The notes: generated by a model not told the origin, from the letters alone. DNA of 64,000 bases from Denitromonas halophila (GCF_007625155.1 NZ_VMNK01000003.1:496001-560000); one strand, 5' to 3'; counted from the stretch's first letter, positions 25,545-38,354 are shown. Program-made: numbers and translations.

Positions 25545-25615
25545 TTCTCATCATCTGTGACAACAACATCTCACCTATTCGGCACAGATCTCAGCTTTCG
25601 TAGCTCCCGACAAAA

Positions 25616-28135
<2,520 letters not shown>

Positions 28136-28254
28136 TCAATACTCATCAGACTGCTAGGTGCGCCCGGTGGGGCGCCATGCCACCGGCGGAGCAACGCCCC
28201 GCGATGGCAGACAGACCGACTGACGCGCCGCTTGTGCCGACGCGCCAGTGCCGG

Positions 28255-29361
28255 TCAAATTCTCATCGGCATCACGACATACTTGAAGGCGTCGTTGCCG
28301 GGCAGGGTAATCAGTGCGCTGGAGTTGCCGTCGTTGAGGCGCACCAGCACGTCATCGGTCGACACGTTGTTGAGCACATCGAGCAGATAGGTGACATTGA
28401 AGCCGATATCGAGGCCATCGCCTTCGTAGTCGATCTCGAGCTCTTCCTGGGCTTCTTCCTGCTCGGCGTTGGTGCTGAGGATCTTCAGGCTGCCGCTCGA
28501 CAGGACAATGCGCACGCCGCGGAATTTCTCGTTGGTGAGAATGGCCACGCGCGACAGGGCCGCGTGCAGCGGCTGACGGGCCAGGCGAAGCTCTTTGGGG
28601 TGGTTTTGCGGGATCACGCGCTCGTAGTCGGGGAACTTGCCATCGACCAGCTTGGAGATGAGCTCGACGTCGCCAAAGCGGAAGACGATCTGGTTGCCGG
28701 CGATGATGATTTCGAGCGGCTCGTCGCTGTCGGCGAGCTGACGGGCCAGCTCGAGCACCGTCTTGCGCGGCAGGATGACATCGGTGCGCGGGTAGTTGCC
28801 GTCGATTTCACTCTCGATATAAGCGAGGCGGTGACCGTCGGTGGCGACCATGCGCAGGGTGGCGCCGTCGACCATGGTAAGCAGGCCGTTAAGGTAGTAA
28901 CGGATGTCTTGCTGGGCCATGGCGTATTGCACCAGCGCGAGCTGCTTTTTGAAGGCGCGCTGTGACACGGTAAAGCGCACGCCTTCGTCTTCGGCCACGG
29001 TGAGGCGCGGGTAATCGGCGGCGGGCAAGGTCTGCAGCTGGAAACGGCTGCGGCCGGCCTTGACGGTCATGCGGCTCTCGTCGAGCGACAGAGCGATGTC
29101 GGTGTCGCCGGGCAGGGCACGCAGAATATCCTGCAGCTTGCGCGCAGCCACGGTGATGTTGAGGTCGTCCGGCCCGCCGGTGACGATGGCGGTGGTGCGG
29201 ATCTGGATTTCGATGTCGGTCGCCAGCAGGGTGAGGCGGTCACCGTGCTTTTCGATCAGCACATTGGACAGGATCGGCAGGGTGTGGCGCTTCTCCACAA
29301 TGCCGGACACCGACTGGAGTGGGCCAAGCAGAGCATCCCGGGTGGTGGTCAGCAGTTGCAT
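28255..29361 (-). CDS. dnaN: DNA polymerase III beta sliding clamp
   Basis: The ring-shaped processivity clamp, 368 residues, close to the 366 of E. coli. The three-fold repeated clamp domain is evident (LPILSNVLIE; FTVSQRAFKKQLA; REL-type third domain). The C-terminal motif KYVVMPMRI, part of the protein-binding cleft, is intact. It lies 49 bp after dnaA and is probably cotranscribed. A 155-bp gap follows before gyrB. Confidence 0.98.
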   Translation of the reverse strand: MQLLTTTRDALLGPLQSVSGIVEKRHTLPILSNVLIEKHGDRLTLLATDIEIQIRTTAIVTGGPDDLNITVAARKLQDILRALPGDTDIALSLDESRMTVKAGRSRFQLQTLPAADYPRLTVAEDEGVRFTVSQRAFKKQLALVQYAMAQQDIRYYLNGLLTMVDGATLRMVATDGHRLAYIESEIDGNYPRTDVILPRKTVLELARQLADSDEPLEIIIAGNQIVFRFGDVELISKLVDGKFPDYERVIPQNHPKELRLARQPLHAALSRVAILTNEKFRGVRIVLSSGSLKILSTNAEQEEAQEELEIDYEGDGLDIGFNVTYLLDVLNNVSTDDVLVRLNDGNSSALITLPGNDAFKYVVMPMRI

Positions 29362-29410
29362 CGTCGTTCAATCTCCGTGAATCGGGTTCTTGTTATATCG
29401 CATCGGCATT

Positions 29411-30862
29411 TTAGCCGCGCAGGACCTGCGTCAGCACGTGCAGGTCGTGGTTGAGTTGGGTGTCGTTCCGGCGCAATTCTGCGATGGTACGGCAAGCATG
29501 TAACACGGTTGTGTGATCGCGACCGCCAAAGGCATCGCCAATGGCCGGCAGGCTCATCGGGGTCAGATCCTTGGCCAGGGCCATGGCCACCTGGCGCGGC
29601 CGGGCGATGACCCGAGTGCGCTTCTTGGAGTGCATGTCGGCCACCTTGATCTTGAAGTAGTCGGCCACCGTCTTCTGGATGTGCTCGATGGTCAGCTGCC
29701 GGTTGTGGGCATTGAGCAAGTCCTTGAGCGCTTCCTTGGCCACATCGAGCGTGATTTGCTTGCTGTGGAAACGGGCAAAGGCCACGACCTTGGTCAGCGC
29801 GCCTTCGAGCTCGCGAACGTTGGCGCGCAGGTTCTTGGCGATCAGGAAGGCGACGTCGTCGCACAGCGTAATGTTATGGCTATCGGCCTTTTTCTTGAGA
29901 ATGGCCACGCGCATTTCAAGCTCCGGCGGCTCGATCTGCACGGTGAGGCCCCAGTCGAAGCGCGAGATCAGCCGGTCTTCCAGCCCCTGGATATCCTTGG
30001 GGTAGGTGTCGCAGGTGATGATGATCTGCTTCTTCGCCTCGGTGAGCGCGTTGAAGGCATGGAAGAACTCTTCCTGTGTGCGGTTCTTGTTATTGAAGAA
30101 CTGGATGTCGTCGATCATCAGCACGTCGAGTGAGCGGTAGTAGCGCTTGAAGACGTCGAAACTCTTTTGCTGATAGGCGCGCACCACGTCGGCGTAGTAG
30201 TCCTCGGCGTGCACATAGCGAATGATGGCCTTCGGATTGCGCCGGAACACCTCGTTGCCGAGCGCGTGAATCAAGTGCGTCTTACCGAGGCCGACGCCGC
30301 CATAGACAAACAGCGGGTTGTAGGACACGCCGGGGTTGTCGGCCACCTGCATGGCTGCGGCGCGGGCCAGATCGTTGGCGCGGCCGGTGACCAGGGTGTC
30401 AAACGTAAAATCAGGGTTCAGCCGGGTCTTGTCATAGGCGCTGGTCGAAGCGGCCGGCGCACGACGGGGCGACTCTGCCCGGGGCGCTTCAGCAACCGGT
30501 GCTGAACTTGCTGCGGCCGGTGGCATCGCCGGTGCGCTGACCGAGGCCGGGGAGGGCGCGACCTTTGCGGCCGATGCAGTCACCGGCCGACGCATGGCCT
30601 CGCCATTGACCGGCAGCGTCAGCGCCACTTCGGTGGGCGCACCAAAAAATTCTTCGCCCAGCTCGCCAATGCGTCGCACATAGCGCTCACGCACCCACTG
30701 CAACACGAAACGGTTGGGGGCGACCAAGAGAACGGCCGGCGCAGCCGTGTTCGCCCCTGCGTCATCATCGGCGCGCAGGGCTTTGATCCAGGTGGTGAAT
30801 TGCTGAGGCGGCAACTCACCCTGAAGACGGGTCAAGCAGAAAGTCCAGAAATCTTGCGTCAC
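29411..30862 (-). CDS. dnaA: Chromosomal replication initiator DnaA
   Basis: The initiator ATPase that binds TTATNCACA boxes. Domain I starts [25 protein letters not shown], and a Pro/Ala-rich linker follows. Domain III has Walker [11 protein letters not shown], Walker [10 protein letters not shown] and sensor segments. Domain IV has the DNA-binding signature [15 protein letters not shown]. From the GTG at 30862 the protein has 483 residues and starts directly at domain I. A GTG at 30928 would add a 22-residue leader not typical of the family. No strong ribosome site decides between them. Divergent from rpmH, as usual. Confidence 0.97.
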   Translation of the reverse strand: MTQDFWTFCLTRLQGELPPQQFTTWIKALRADDDAGANTAAPAVLLVAPNRFVLQWVRERYVRRIGELGEEFFGAPTEVALTLPVNGEAMRRPVTASAAKVAPSPASVSAPAMPPAAASSAPVAEAPRAESPRRAPAASTSAYDKTRLNPDFTFDTLVTGRANDLARAAAMQVADNPGVSYNPLFVYGGVGLGKTHLIHALGNEVFRRNPKAIIRYVHAEDYYADVVRAYQQKSFDVFKRYYRSLDVLMIDDIQFFNNKNRTQEEFFHAFNALTEAKKQIIITCDTYPKDIQGLEDRLISRFDWGLTVQIEPPELEMRVAILKKKADSHNITLCDDVAFLIAKNLRANVRELEGALTKVVAFARFHSKQITLDVAKEALKDLLNAHNRQLTIEHIQKTVADYFKIKVADMHSKKRTRVIARPRQVAMALAKDLTPMSLPAIGDAFGGRDHTTVLHACRTIAELRRNDTQLNHDLHVLTQVLRG

Positions 30863-31030
30863 AGGCTTTGGCGGGTCACATCGAGTAGGAACATGGTCCG
30901 TGGTCAACCGGTTAGCCCGGGACGCCACGGCCGTTCTCTGTTTTTCGGGAGTGCCGCCGCCGGTTTCTGACGAACCGATTGCGAGGGAGGCTCGGCGGGC
31001 AAAGGACGATTCTACCCCGCTACGCGAGAC

Positions 31031-31039
31031 TTATCCACA
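31031..31039 (+). promoter_or_regulatory. DnaA box
   Basis: A perfect TTATCCACA between dnaA and rpmH, 20 bp upstream of the rpmH -35 element. Confidence 0.8.
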
Positions 31040-31059
31040 AGGCCGTCCAAAAAGAATCG

Positions 31060-31088
31060 TTGACAAAACAAGGTGATTAGGTTGAAAT
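31060..31088 (+). promoter_or_regulatory. Probable sigma-70 promoter of rpmH
   Basis: A perfect -35 TTGACA (31060-31065) and a -10-like TGAAAT (31083-31088), 17 bp apart, end 32 bp before the rpmH ATG. Confidence 0.6.
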
Positions 31089-31120
31089 TCTTCGTTTGAC
31101 TTAACACTTGGCTAGTCAAC

Positions 31121-31255
31121 ATGAAACGTACTTACCAACCCTCCGTTATTAAGCGCAAGCGCACCCATGGTTTTCTGGTTCGTATGCGTACCCGCGGTGG
31201 TCGCGCCGTGATCCGTGCCCGTCGGGCCAAAGGTCGTCACCGCCTCGCCGTCTAA
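31121..31255 (+). CDS. rpmH: 50S ribosomal protein L34
   Basis: A 44-residue, highly basic protein that begins [18 protein letters not shown] and ends GRHRLAV, a textbook L34 of the large ribosomal subunit. It is the first gene of the rpmH-rnpA-yidD-yidC-mnmE block. Confidence 0.99.
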   Translation: MKRTYQPSVIKRKRTHGFLVRMRTRGGRAVIRARRAKGRHRLAV

Positions 31256-31256
31256 G

Positions 31257-31628
31257 GTGGGCGACCAGTCGCCGGATGTCGATCAGGCTGATCACCATTT
31301 CCGCGACGCTTACCGATTGCGAAAAACGGATGAGTATTCATCCGTTTTTGCATTTAAGCGCGCGATAAAAGGTCGCTACCTGATCGTGCATTTCCGCCCC
31401 AATGGCGGAGATACCGCCCGCCTTGGCGTGGTGGTGGCAAAAAAACTTGCTCGGCGCGCGGTTGAGCGCAACCGCATCAAACGCGTCGTGCGCGAGGGAT
31501 TTCGCCTGCAACGTGGCACACTACCGGCGCTGGACATGATCGTTCGGCTACATCGGCCACTGAAAGATGCCACGCGCACCAGCGTGCACGAGGATCTCTC
31601 TGGCCTGCTGAGGCGACTACCGGGATGA
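31257..31628 (+). CDS. rnpA: Ribonuclease P protein component
   Basis: The protein cofactor of RNase P, which trims tRNA 5' ends. It is 123 residues from the GTG at 31257. The family core is clear: [23 protein letters not shown] and the RNR-type motif [18 protein letters not shown]. The start is uncertain. The GTG at 31257 lies right after the rpmH stop, while the frame is open to another GTG at 31215 inside rpmH. Its stop overlaps the yidD ATG. Confidence 0.95.
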   Translation: MGDQSPDVDQADHHFRDAYRLRKTDEYSSVFAFKRAIKGRYLIVHFRPNGGDTARLGVVVAKKLARRAVERNRIKRVVREGFRLQRGTLPALDMIVRLHRPLKDATRTSVHEDLSGLLRRLPG

Positions 31629-31834
31629 AATCACTCTTGCTGGCCCTGCTCAAGGTCTATCGCTACGCGATCAGTCCCATGCTGGGCAGCAATTGCCGAT
31701 TCGTCCCCAGTTGCTCGGAATACGCGGTCGAAGCCATCAATCGTTACGGCGCCTTGCGCGGTAGCTGGCTGGCGACCAAGCGGGTATCGCGCTGTCACCC
31801 CTGGTGCAACGGCGGTCACGACCCGGTTCCCTAA
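31625..31834 (+). CDS. yidD: Membrane protein insertion efficiency factor YidD
   Basis: A 69-residue protein with the YidD signature: [27 protein letters not shown] and [14 protein letters not shown], including the conserved cysteines. It attaches to the inner face of the membrane and helps YidC-mediated insertion. The ATG overlaps the rnpA stop (ATGA), and yidC follows 24 bp later. Confidence 0.97.
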   Translation: MKSLLLALLKVYRYAISPMLGSNCRFVPSCSEYAVEAINRYGALRGSWLATKRVSRCHPWCNGGHDPVP

Positions 31835-31858
31835 CCTGCTAACTACGGTCTCGTTTCG

Positions 31859-33505
31859 ATGGACAATCGTCGCCTCATCCTGCTTACGATCTTCGCCTTC
31901 TCCATTTTCATGCTGTGGGACGGCTGGGGAAAGTACACCAATCCGCCGGTCGCCCAGGTCGCCAGCAGTCAAGCCGGCGCCGCCGCCAGCACCGATGCGA
32001 GCATTCCTAAGGCACGCACGCAACTCAGTGCCGACGGCAGCGTACCGGTTGACGCGGTCAGCAGCGGCGGCGGCGCAGCCCCTACACTTACCGTTCGCAC
32101 CGACTCCGTGCTGGCGCAAATCTCCGCCGACGGTGGTGACATTGTTCGCCTGGAGCTCACGCGCCACAAAGCCACGGCCGACAAGACCAAGAATTACGTC
32201 CTGCTCGACAACGGCACCCGCCATATCTACGCTGCGCAGTCCGGCCTGACCGGCCAGGGTCTGCCCAACCACAAGACACGCTTCACCCTGCCCGAAGGCG
32301 AGCAGGTGATGGCCGCCGATGCCAAGACGCTCACCGTGCGCCTGGACGCACCGACCGAAAACGGCATTAACGTCAGCAAACTACTGACCTTCCATCGCGA
32401 CAGCTACATCATCGACGTGGCCTACGAGATCAGCAACGGTAGCGACGCCCCGGTGCGCACCGATGCCTACTTCCAGTTCCAGCGCGACGGTGAAGCCGCC
32501 GAAACGACCGAAGCCATGGGCGTGAGCACCTTCACCGGCCCGGCCTTCTATACCGATGCGCTCAAGTTCCAGAAAGTGAGCTTTGAAGACATTGCCGACG
32601 GCAGCGCCAAGTTCGCCAAGAAGGACGACAACGGCTGGGTGGCAATGGTGCAGCACTACTTCGTCAGCGCCTTCCTGCCCGAACAAGGTGTGGCGCGCGA
32701 GTACTTCGCGCGCAAGATCAACGACCGCCTGTACACCGCCGGCACCATCCTGCCCGTCGACGAGATCGCCCCTGGCGCCACCGCCACGGTCGCCACCCGC
32801 CTCTACGCCGGCCCGCAGGAACAGGAACACCTCGAAGCCATCGCCCCGGGTCTCGACCTGGTAGTCGACTACGGCTGGCTGACGGTCATCGCCGCCCCGC
32901 TGTTCTGGGTGCTGCAGTGGTTCCACAACCTCACCGGCAACTGGGGCTGGGCCATCATTCTGGTCACGATCTGCCTGAAGCTGATCTTCTTCCCGCTCTC
33001 CGCCGCGTCCTACAAGTCGATGGCCAAGATGCGCACCCTGGGCCCGCGCCTGCAGCGGCTCAAGGAGCAGCATGGCGACGACAAGGTGCGCATGCAGAAG
33101 GAGATGATGGAGATCTACAAGAAAGAGAAGATCAACCCGCTTGGCGGCTGCCTGCCGATCGTGGTGCAGATCCCGGTCTTCATCGCGCTGTACTGGGTGC
33201 TGCTAGGCAGCGTCGAAATGCGTCAGGCGCCCTGGCTGGGCTGGATCACCGACCTGTCGGTGAAAGACCCGTACTTCATCCTGCCGATCATCATGGGTGC
33301 CACCATGCTGATCCAGATGCGCCTCAACCCGACGCCGCCGGACCCCATGCAAGCCAAGGTCATGATGGCCATGCCGATCGTGTTCACCTTCATGTTCCTG
33401 TTCTTCCCGGCCGGTCTGGTGCTGTACTGGGTGGTCAACAACACTCTGTCGATTGCCCAGCAGTGGCAGATCACCAAGATGATCGAAAGTGGGCAGAAGA
33501 CCTGA
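31859..33505 (+). CDS. yidC: Membrane protein insertase YidC
   Basis: An inner-membrane insertase of 548 residues. An N-terminal helix ([18 protein letters not shown]) is followed by the large periplasmic beta domain of Gram-negative YidC (residues of about 50-335). The five-helix core comes next, with [47 protein letters not shown] and [22 protein letters not shown]. The cytoplasmic coiled hairpin between them ([21 protein letters not shown]) is present. The length matches E. coli YidC. Its 3' end overlaps the mnmE start by 17 bp. Confidence 0.98.
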   Translation: MDNRRLILLTIFAFSIFMLWDGWGKYTNPPVAQVASSQAGAAASTDASIPKARTQLSADGSVPVDAVSSGGGAAPTLTVRTDSVLAQISADGGDIVRLELTRHKATADKTKNYVLLDNGTRHIYAAQSGLTGQGLPNHKTRFTLPEGEQVMAADAKTLTVRLDAPTENGINVSKLLTFHRDSYIIDVAYEISNGSDAPVRTDAYFQFQRDGEAAETTEAMGVSTFTGPAFYTDALKFQKVSFEDIADGSAKFAKKDDNGWVAMVQHYFVSAFLPEQGVAREYFARKINDRLYTAGTILPVDEIAPGATATVATRLYAGPQEQEHLEAIAPGLDLVVDYGWLTVIAAPLFWVLQWFHNLTGNWGWAIILVTICLKLIFFPLSAASYKSMAKMRTLGPRLQRLKEQHGDDKVRMQKEMMEIYKKEKINPLGGCLPIVVQIPVFIALYWVLLGSVEMRQAPWLGWITDLSVKDPYFILPIIMGATMLIQMRLNPTPPDPMQAKVMMAMPIVFTFMFLFFPAGLVLYWVVNNTLSIAQQWQITKMIESGQKT

Positions 33506-34835
33506 CATCATCACCGCTGTCGCCACCGCGCCTGGGCGTGGTGGCGTCGGCATTGTTCGCATCTCCGGCCCCGACCTCAGTTCGCTGGCCGCGACGCTTG
33601 GCAACGGAAAACTGCCTCCGCCACGCCAAGCCATCTTCGGGTCATTTCATGACAGCGACGGCCGCCTGATCGACGAAGGCCTGCTGCTGTACTTTCCCGC
33701 GCCGCACTCCTTCACCGGCGAGGACGTCATCGAAATGCAAGGCCATGGCGGGCCGGTCGTCATGCAACTGCTGCTGGCGCGCGCCCTGTCGCTCGGCGCC
33801 CGACTCGCTGAACCCGGCGAGTTTACCCAGCGCGCCTTTCTCAATGACAAGATGGACCTGGCGCAGGCCGAGGCGGTGGCAGATCTCATCGAGGCCTCCA
33901 CGGTCGCCGCGGCACGCTCTGCCGTGCGCTCGCTCAGTGGCGTGTTCTCGGATGCCATTGGCGACGTACGCGACCAGCTCATCGACCTGCGCATGCTGGT
34001 CGAGGCCACCCTCGATTTCCCCGAAGAAGAGATCGATTTTCTCGCCGCCGCACGCGCGGTCGAACGCATGCAGGCCATCGCCGCCGCGCTGCGCGACATT
34101 CTCGACCGCGCCGAGCAAGGCGCGCTGCTTCGACAAGGTCTGCACGTCGTGTTGGTGGGCCAGCCCAATGTCGGCAAGTCCAGCCTGCTCAATCAGCTGG
34201 CCGGCCATGAACGCGCCATCGTCACCGATATCGCCGGCACCACTCGCGACGCACTCAAGGAAACCATCCAGCTCGCCGGCATCCCGCTGCACATCATCGA
34301 CACCGCCGGCCTGCGCGACACCGGCGACACCGTCGAGCGGATCGGCATCGAACGGACATGGAAAGAAATCGAAGATGCCGATGTCATCGTTCGCATTGTC
34401 GACGCGCGTCACGGAATCACCTCGGAAGATGAAGGCATCGATGCACGCCTACCATCCGGCGTGCCGCGCATTACCGTCGAAAACAAGTGCGACCTGGCTC
34501 AGCTCGACACACAACTGACAGAGACCGACCAAAGCACCCGGATTCGACTCTCCGCAAAAACGGGCGACGGTATTACGTTGCTGCGTGAGCATTTGCTCAA
34601 ACTTGCGGGGTGGCACCCGCACAGCGAAGATGTGTTTTTTGCGCGAAAGCGCCACCTCGGCGCCTTGTCCTCAGCGCTTGCTCATGTTGAAACAGCACTC
34701 GAACAAAACCAGGCACTTGAACTGATGGCAGAAGAGCTACGTCAGAGTCACGATGCATTGGGCGAAATTACGGGTGAGTTCACACCCGACGATTTGCTCG
34801 GCGAAATATTCTCCCGCTTCTGTATCGGAAAGTAG
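33489..34835 (+). CDS. mnmE: tRNA uridine-5-carboxymethylaminomethyl(34) synthesis GTPase MnmE
   Basis: A GTPase that works with MnmG to modify U34 of certain tRNAs. It has 448 residues. The N-terminal formyl-THF-binding domain holds [14 protein letters not shown] and [16 protein letters not shown]. The G domain has [12 protein letters not shown] (about 224), [19 protein letters not shown] and ENKCDL. The C-terminal FCIGK tail keeps the catalytic cysteine. The start is a GTG at 33489 inside yidC. The partner mnmG and parAB, which often follow in relatives, are not in the window; a parS-like site follows instead. Confidence 0.97.
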   Translation: MGRRPDIITAVATAPGRGGVGIVRISGPDLSSLAATLGNGKLPPPRQAIFGSFHDSDGRLIDEGLLLYFPAPHSFTGEDVIEMQGHGGPVVMQLLLARALSLGARLAEPGEFTQRAFLNDKMDLAQAEAVADLIEASTVAAARSAVRSLSGVFSDAIGDVRDQLIDLRMLVEATLDFPEEEIDFLAAARAVERMQAIAAALRDILDRAEQGALLRQGLHVVLVGQPNVGKSSLLNQLAGHERAIVTDIAGTTRDALKETIQLAGIPLHIIDTAGLRDTGDTVERIGIERTWKEIEDADVIVRIVDARHGITSEDEGIDARLPSGVPRITVENKCDLAQLDTQLTETDQSTRIRLSAKTGDGITLLREHLLKLAGWHPHSEDVFFARKRHLGALSSALAHVETALEQNQALELMAEELRQSHDALGEITGEFTPDDLLGEIFSRFCIGK

Positions 34836-34860
34836 CGCAAAACATCGCGTCCGCACGCCG

Positions 34861-34874
34861 GTTCCACGTGAAAC
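34861..34874 (+). promoter_or_regulatory. parS-like centromere site 1
   Basis: GTTCCACGTGAAAC, a hybrid of the two usual parS half-sites (GTTYCACGTGRAAC). It lies between mnmE and the TSUP gene. Chromosomal parS sites are bound by ParB and cluster near oriC. Confidence 0.8.
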
Positions 34875-34886
34875 AAATTCCCCCTC

Positions 34887-35657
34887 ATGACTGATGCCCT
34901 CTGGCTTCTTCTAGGCGCCGGCGCCTTCTTTGCCGGTTTTGTCGATGCCGTCGTCGGCGGCGGCGGACTCATCCAGATACCCCTGCTATTCTCGAGCCTG
35001 CCGCAACATGCGCCCGCAACGCTTTTCGGTACCAACAAGATCGCCAGTATCGTAGGCACGGCGAGTGCCGCTGTTCAGTACGCACGACGCGTACGCATCG
35101 ATTTCCGAATCGTCCTGCCCGGAGCGGCGGCCGCTCTTATTGGTGCCTGGTTTGGCGCCAAGTCGGTGGCGCTGCTCGACCCGACACTTGTCCGACCGCT
35201 CGTCCTTTCATTGCTGATTGCCGTCGCCATCTACACCTACCTGCGTCCCAACTTCGGCACCGACGCCGGCGCACCGCTACCCCTCGCCACGACACGCCTC
35301 AGGATTGCGGTCATCGGTGTCACTATCGGCTTCTACGACGGATTTTTCGGCCCTGGCACCGGAAGTTTTTTCATCTTCCTCTTTATCCGCGCCCTGCACA
35401 TGGATTTTCTGCAGGCATCGGCATCCGCCAAAATCCTCAATTTTTCAACCAATCTCGCCGCGATCAGCTTCTTCGCTGGCACCGGTGCCATTCTCTGGAA
35501 AGTCGGTCTGCTGATGGCGGCGTGTAATCTTGCTGGCGCTGTTACGGGCAGCAGCATGGCACTCAAGCACGGCACCCGATTTGTTCGACGTTTTTTCCTG
35601 ATTGTGGTGAGTGCGCTCATCGCCAAGATGGCGTGGGACATGATCAGCACCCACTGA
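34887..35657 (+). CDS. Sulfite exporter TauE/SafE family permease (TSUP)
   Basis: A polytopic membrane protein of 256 residues with about eight helices. The TSUP repeat motifs are seen twice: GFVDAVVGGGGLIQIPLL near the start and GFYDGFFGPGTGSFFIFLFI mid-protein, plus FGTNKIASIVGTASA and SAKILNFSTNLAA. Family members move sulfite, sulfoacetate or other organosulfur anions. The substrate here cannot be told. It is flanked on each side by a parS-like site, which suggests the gene sits inside the centromere zone by position only. Confidence 0.9.
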   Translation: MTDALWLLLGAGAFFAGFVDAVVGGGGLIQIPLLFSSLPQHAPATLFGTNKIASIVGTASAAVQYARRVRIDFRIVLPGAAAALIGAWFGAKSVALLDPTLVRPLVLSLLIAVAIYTYLRPNFGTDAGAPLPLATTRLRIAVIGVTIGFYDGFFGPGTGSFFIFLFIRALHMDFLQASASAKILNFSTNLAAISFFAGTGAILWKVGLLMAACNLAGAVTGSSMALKHGTRFVRRFFLIVVSALIAKMAWDMISTH

Positions 35658-35671
35658 CACGCACCTCATTT

Positions 35672-35685
35672 GTTTCACGTGGAAC
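35672..35685 (-). promoter_or_regulatory. parS-like centromere site 2
   Basis: GTTTCACGTGGAAC, the exact reverse complement of site 1 (34861-34874), 0.8 kb away on the other side of the TSUP gene. Confidence 0.8.
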
Positions 35686-35754
35686 GCGGCCGGCCTGAAG
35701 GCCCCCAAGGTGTTAAAATCACAGGCCTTTTTTAATCCATTGGATGGGGATGCC

Positions 35755-36141
35755 ATGCAAGGTCTTCATCTCATTGCCGATCTGTACCACTGTGACTGCG
35801 ACCCTGCCGTCTTGCTTGATCGGAATGTCCTCGAAACGCGCTGCGTCAATTTCTGCAAAGAAGCCGGTCTCACACCGCTTGGCGCCTACTTTTACCAGTT
35901 CACGCACGACGACGGCGAAAAGGCCGGCGTTACCGGCACCGTTGTTTTGGCCGAATCACACGTTGCCATTCACACCTGGCCCGAGACCAACGCCGTGACG
36001 CTCGACGTCTACGTCTGCAACTTCTCTCGCGACAACAGCGATCGTGCGCGCGCGGTCTACCAGCACCTGATCGATTTGTTGCAGCCCGGGGAGATGATCG
36101 AGAAAGATGTCATGCGCGGCGAACTGCCCACATCTGTCTGA
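35755..36141 (+). CDS. speD: S-adenosylmethionine decarboxylase proenzyme
   Basis: A pyruvoyl enzyme that decarboxylates SAM for polyamine synthesis. It is 128 residues, the small class-1B type. Self-cleavage occurs before a serine; here the site is LAES-HVAIHTWPE with Ser68. The conserved Cys/His (YVCNFSRD and HTWPE) are present. The ATG at 35755 begins the conserved fold; the frame remains open to 35710 without homology. speE follows 18 bp later, so the two act in series: decarboxylated SAM is the propylamine donor for spermidine. Confidence 0.95.
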   Translation: MQGLHLIADLYHCDCDPAVLLDRNVLETRCVNFCKEAGLTPLGAYFYQFTHDDGEKAGVTGTVVLAESHVAIHTWPETNAVTLDVYVCNFSRDNSDRARAVYQHLIDLLQPGEMIEKDVMRGELPTSV

Positions 36142-36159
36142 GCAAGGAATCTTCGCGCG

Positions 36160-37032
36160 ATGTCATCTGACAACGATCGGCTGATCGAAGCCCTGAACGA
36201 AAACGCCGGCCACTACCTCAAAAGCGGCCGACTCATCGAAGCGGGCGACACGCCGTTTCAGTCTTACGAGGTCTGGGACACCCCTCAGTTCGGGCGACTG
36301 TTCCGACTCGATGGCTTCTTCATGACCTCGGAAGGCGATGAATTTTTTTATCACGAGAACCTCATCCATGTACCGAGCATCTGCCAGATCGACCCCCGCC
36401 GTGCCTTGATCATCGGCGGCGGTGACGGTGGATCCGCTGATGAGCTGTTCAAGCACCCAACGATGGAGAAGGTCACGCTGGTCGAACTCGACCAGAAGGT
36501 TGTCGATATCGCGCGCCGCCACCTGCCGAAGGTTCACAACGGCGCCCTCGACGACCCCCGCCTCGACCTGCAGATCGCCGACGGCCTGGCCTACGTTCGC
36601 ACCACCGCCCCGGCGGCCGGCGAGCGCTTCGACCTGATCGTGCTCGATCTCACCGATCCGATCGGCCCCGCCGAAGCCCTCTACACCGAAGCCTTCTTTA
36701 CCGACTGCAAGCGCCTGCTGAGCGATCAAGGCGCGCTCTCACTGCATCTGGGCGCCCCGGTATTTCAAGGCGAGCGGGTGGCCATGCTGGTCACACGCTT
36801 GCGTCGGGTGTTCAACACAGTCAGGCCCCACTTCCACTACATTCCGTTGTACGGCAGCTTGTGGGGCATGGCCTGTGCGTCGGACCACATCGACCCGCTA
36901 AGACTCAGCCCGGTCGAGGTCGACCAGCGCCTTCTGTCGCGCGGCATCCAGCAACTACAGTATTACAACGGCGACACCCATCGGGCGGCATTTGCCCAGC
37001 CCAACTACATTCGACAGTGCCTCACACCATGA
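36160..37032 (+). CDS. speE: Polyamine aminopropyltransferase (spermidine synthase)
   Basis: A cytoplasmic transferase of 290 residues that moves the aminopropyl group of decarboxylated SAM to putrescine. The motifs are FLMTSEGDEFFYHE-type substrate region, ALIIGGGDGGSADELFKH (dcSAM binding), TLVELDQKVVD and the catalytic YDLIVLDLTDP-like stretch (FDLIVLDLTDPIGP). The length is as in bacterial SpeE. Its stop overlaps the rsmB ATG. Confidence 0.96.
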   Translation: MSSDNDRLIEALNENAGHYLKSGRLIEAGDTPFQSYEVWDTPQFGRLFRLDGFFMTSEGDEFFYHENLIHVPSICQIDPRRALIIGGGDGGSADELFKHPTMEKVTLVELDQKVVDIARRHLPKVHNGALDDPRLDLQIADGLAYVRTTAPAAGERFDLIVLDLTDPIGPAEALYTEAFFTDCKRLLSDQGALSLHLGAPVFQGERVAMLVTRLRRVFNTVRPHFHYIPLYGSLWGMACASDHIDPLRLSPVEVDQRLLSRGIQQLQYYNGDTHRAAFAQPNYIRQCLTP

Positions 37033-38354
37033 CCTCATTCGACCGCAAGCCCAGACGTGCCCCCATGCCTCCGCCGCCGCCCTTGGCTGTGGATAGCCTG
37101 GCCTTCGCGATCGATCAGTCCGCCGGGCTCATTGAAGGCGTCATTGAGGGCAAGGCCCTCACTGAAATGATGACACTGGCTCGCCTCACCGATCTGCCCC
37201 GCCCCGTGCGCGGCGCCATCCTCGATCTCACCTACAGCACCTTGCGCGAATATGGCAAAGGCGACGCCGTGCTCGAGCGCTTGCTCTCCAAACCACTGCC
37301 GACACGACTACACACGATCCTCCTCGTCGCCATTCATCGCCTCGCCGCGCGCCCCGACACCGCGCACACCGTTGTCGACCAGGCCGTCACCGCCATTGGC
37401 TCGATCGCGCCCGGGCTTCGGCCGGTTGCCAACGGCGTGCTGCGAAACTTCCTGCGCCAGCAAGCCACATTCGGGCAGACGCTGGCCGGGCACGCCGCCA
37501 GTCGCTACCAACACCCCGACTGGTGGATTCAAAAGCTCCAGAAGTGCCTGCCTGATCAATGGATCGCCGTACTGGCCGCGGGCAATCAACACCCGCCCAT
37601 GTCGTTGCGCGCCAATCTGCGACAAGGCACACTCGACGACGCCTCTGATCGCCTGCACAGCGCTGGCATCGCCCACCGCGTCCTCGACAACGGCGCCTTG
37701 CTGCTCGACACACCCGTGCCCGTCGACCAGATCCCCGACTTCTTTGAAGGCCGATACTCGGTTCAGGATGCCGGCGCCCAATGGGCCGCCCAGTGGCTGG
37801 CGCCGCGCCCTGGCGACCGCGTGCTCGACGCCTGCGCTGCGCCGGGCGGCAAGAGCGCCCATCTGCTCGAGACCGCAGACATCAACCTGACCGCGCTCGA
37901 ACTCGACCCGGTCCGCGCCCGACGAATCGACGACACGCTCAGCCGACTCGGCCTGAAGGCCGAGGTCCTTATCGGCGACAGCCGCGACCCCGATCAGTGG
38001 TGGGATGGTCAGCCCTTCGACCGAATCCTCGCCGACGTCCCATGCTCCGCCTCCGGCGTTGCCCGTCGCCACCCCGACATCAAATGGCTTCGACGTGCCA
38101 CCGACATCGCCGGCTTCGCCGCCCAGCAGGCAGACATCCTGCATGCGCTGTGGCGCACCCTCGCCCCCGGTGGCACAATGCTCTACGTGACCTGCTCGGT
38201 GTTTGACGAGGAAAACAGCGACCAGATCGCCCGATTCTGCGCCAGCCACCCCGATGCCAAACGGGTCACCATCCAAGGCCGAATGGAGCACAAGCTGCTG
38301 CCCGATGCTGAACACGACGGCTTCTACTACGCCTTGCTCGAAAAGGCGCGTTGA
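37029..38354 (+). CDS. rsmB: 16S rRNA (cytosine(967)-C(5))-methyltransferase RsmB
   Basis: A SAM-dependent RNA methyltransferase of 441 residues. An N-terminal NusB-like domain spans residues of about 35-165. The catalytic domain has DACAAPGGKSAHLLE (SAM loop), the motif-IV Cys339 in DVPCSASG and the nucleophile Cys389 in VTCSVF. The latter two match Cys325 and Cys375 of the E. coli enzyme. The ATG overlaps the speE stop by four bases. It heads the betaproteobacterial cluster rsmB-DUF4390-ntrYX-trkA. Confidence 0.95.
   Translation: MTSFDRKPRRAPMPPPPPLAVDSLAFAIDQSAGLIEGVIEGKALTEMMTLARLTDLPRPVRGAILDLTYSTLREYGKGDAVLERLLSKPLPTRLHTILLVAIHRLAARPDTAHTVVDQAVTAIGSIAPGLRPVANGVLRNFLRQQATFGQTLAGHAASRYQHPDWWIQKLQKCLPDQWIAVLAAGNQHPPMSLRANLRQGTLDDASDRLHSAGIAHRVLDNGALLLDTPVPVDQIPDFFEGRYSVQDAGAQWAAQWLAPRPGDRVLDACAAPGGKSAHLLETADINLTALELDPVRARRIDDTLSRLGLKAEVLIGDSRDPDQWWDGQPFDRILADVPCSASGVARRHPDIKWLRRATDIAGFAAQQADILHALWRTLAPGGTMLYVTCSVFDEENSDQIARFCASHPDAKRVTIQGRMEHKLLPDAEHDGFYYALLEKAR

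Larger units (their letters stand above)
25269..25615. other. Gap between acxR and gyrB with remnant gene and palindromes
   Basis: 347 bp between convergent acxR and gyrB. It holds a truncated VOC gene piece (25279-25420), a 50-bp imperfect palindrome (25446-25495) and a strong hairpin terminator (25509-25544). Nothing else is supported. Confidence 0.6.
30863..31120. promoter_or_regulatory. dnaA-rpmH divergent intergenic region
   Basis: 258 bp between dnaA and rpmH. It has one consensus DnaA box, TTATCCACA, at 31031-31039, suited to DnaA autoregulation, and a likely rpmH promoter at 31060-31088. Only one perfect box is seen, fewer than expected for a full origin at this spot. Confidence 0.7.

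Noticed and set aside
30863-31120. Full oriC in the dnaA-rpmH gap
   Set aside because: Only one perfect DnaA box and no clear AT-rich repeat block; gene divergence alone is not proof. Left open, not called.
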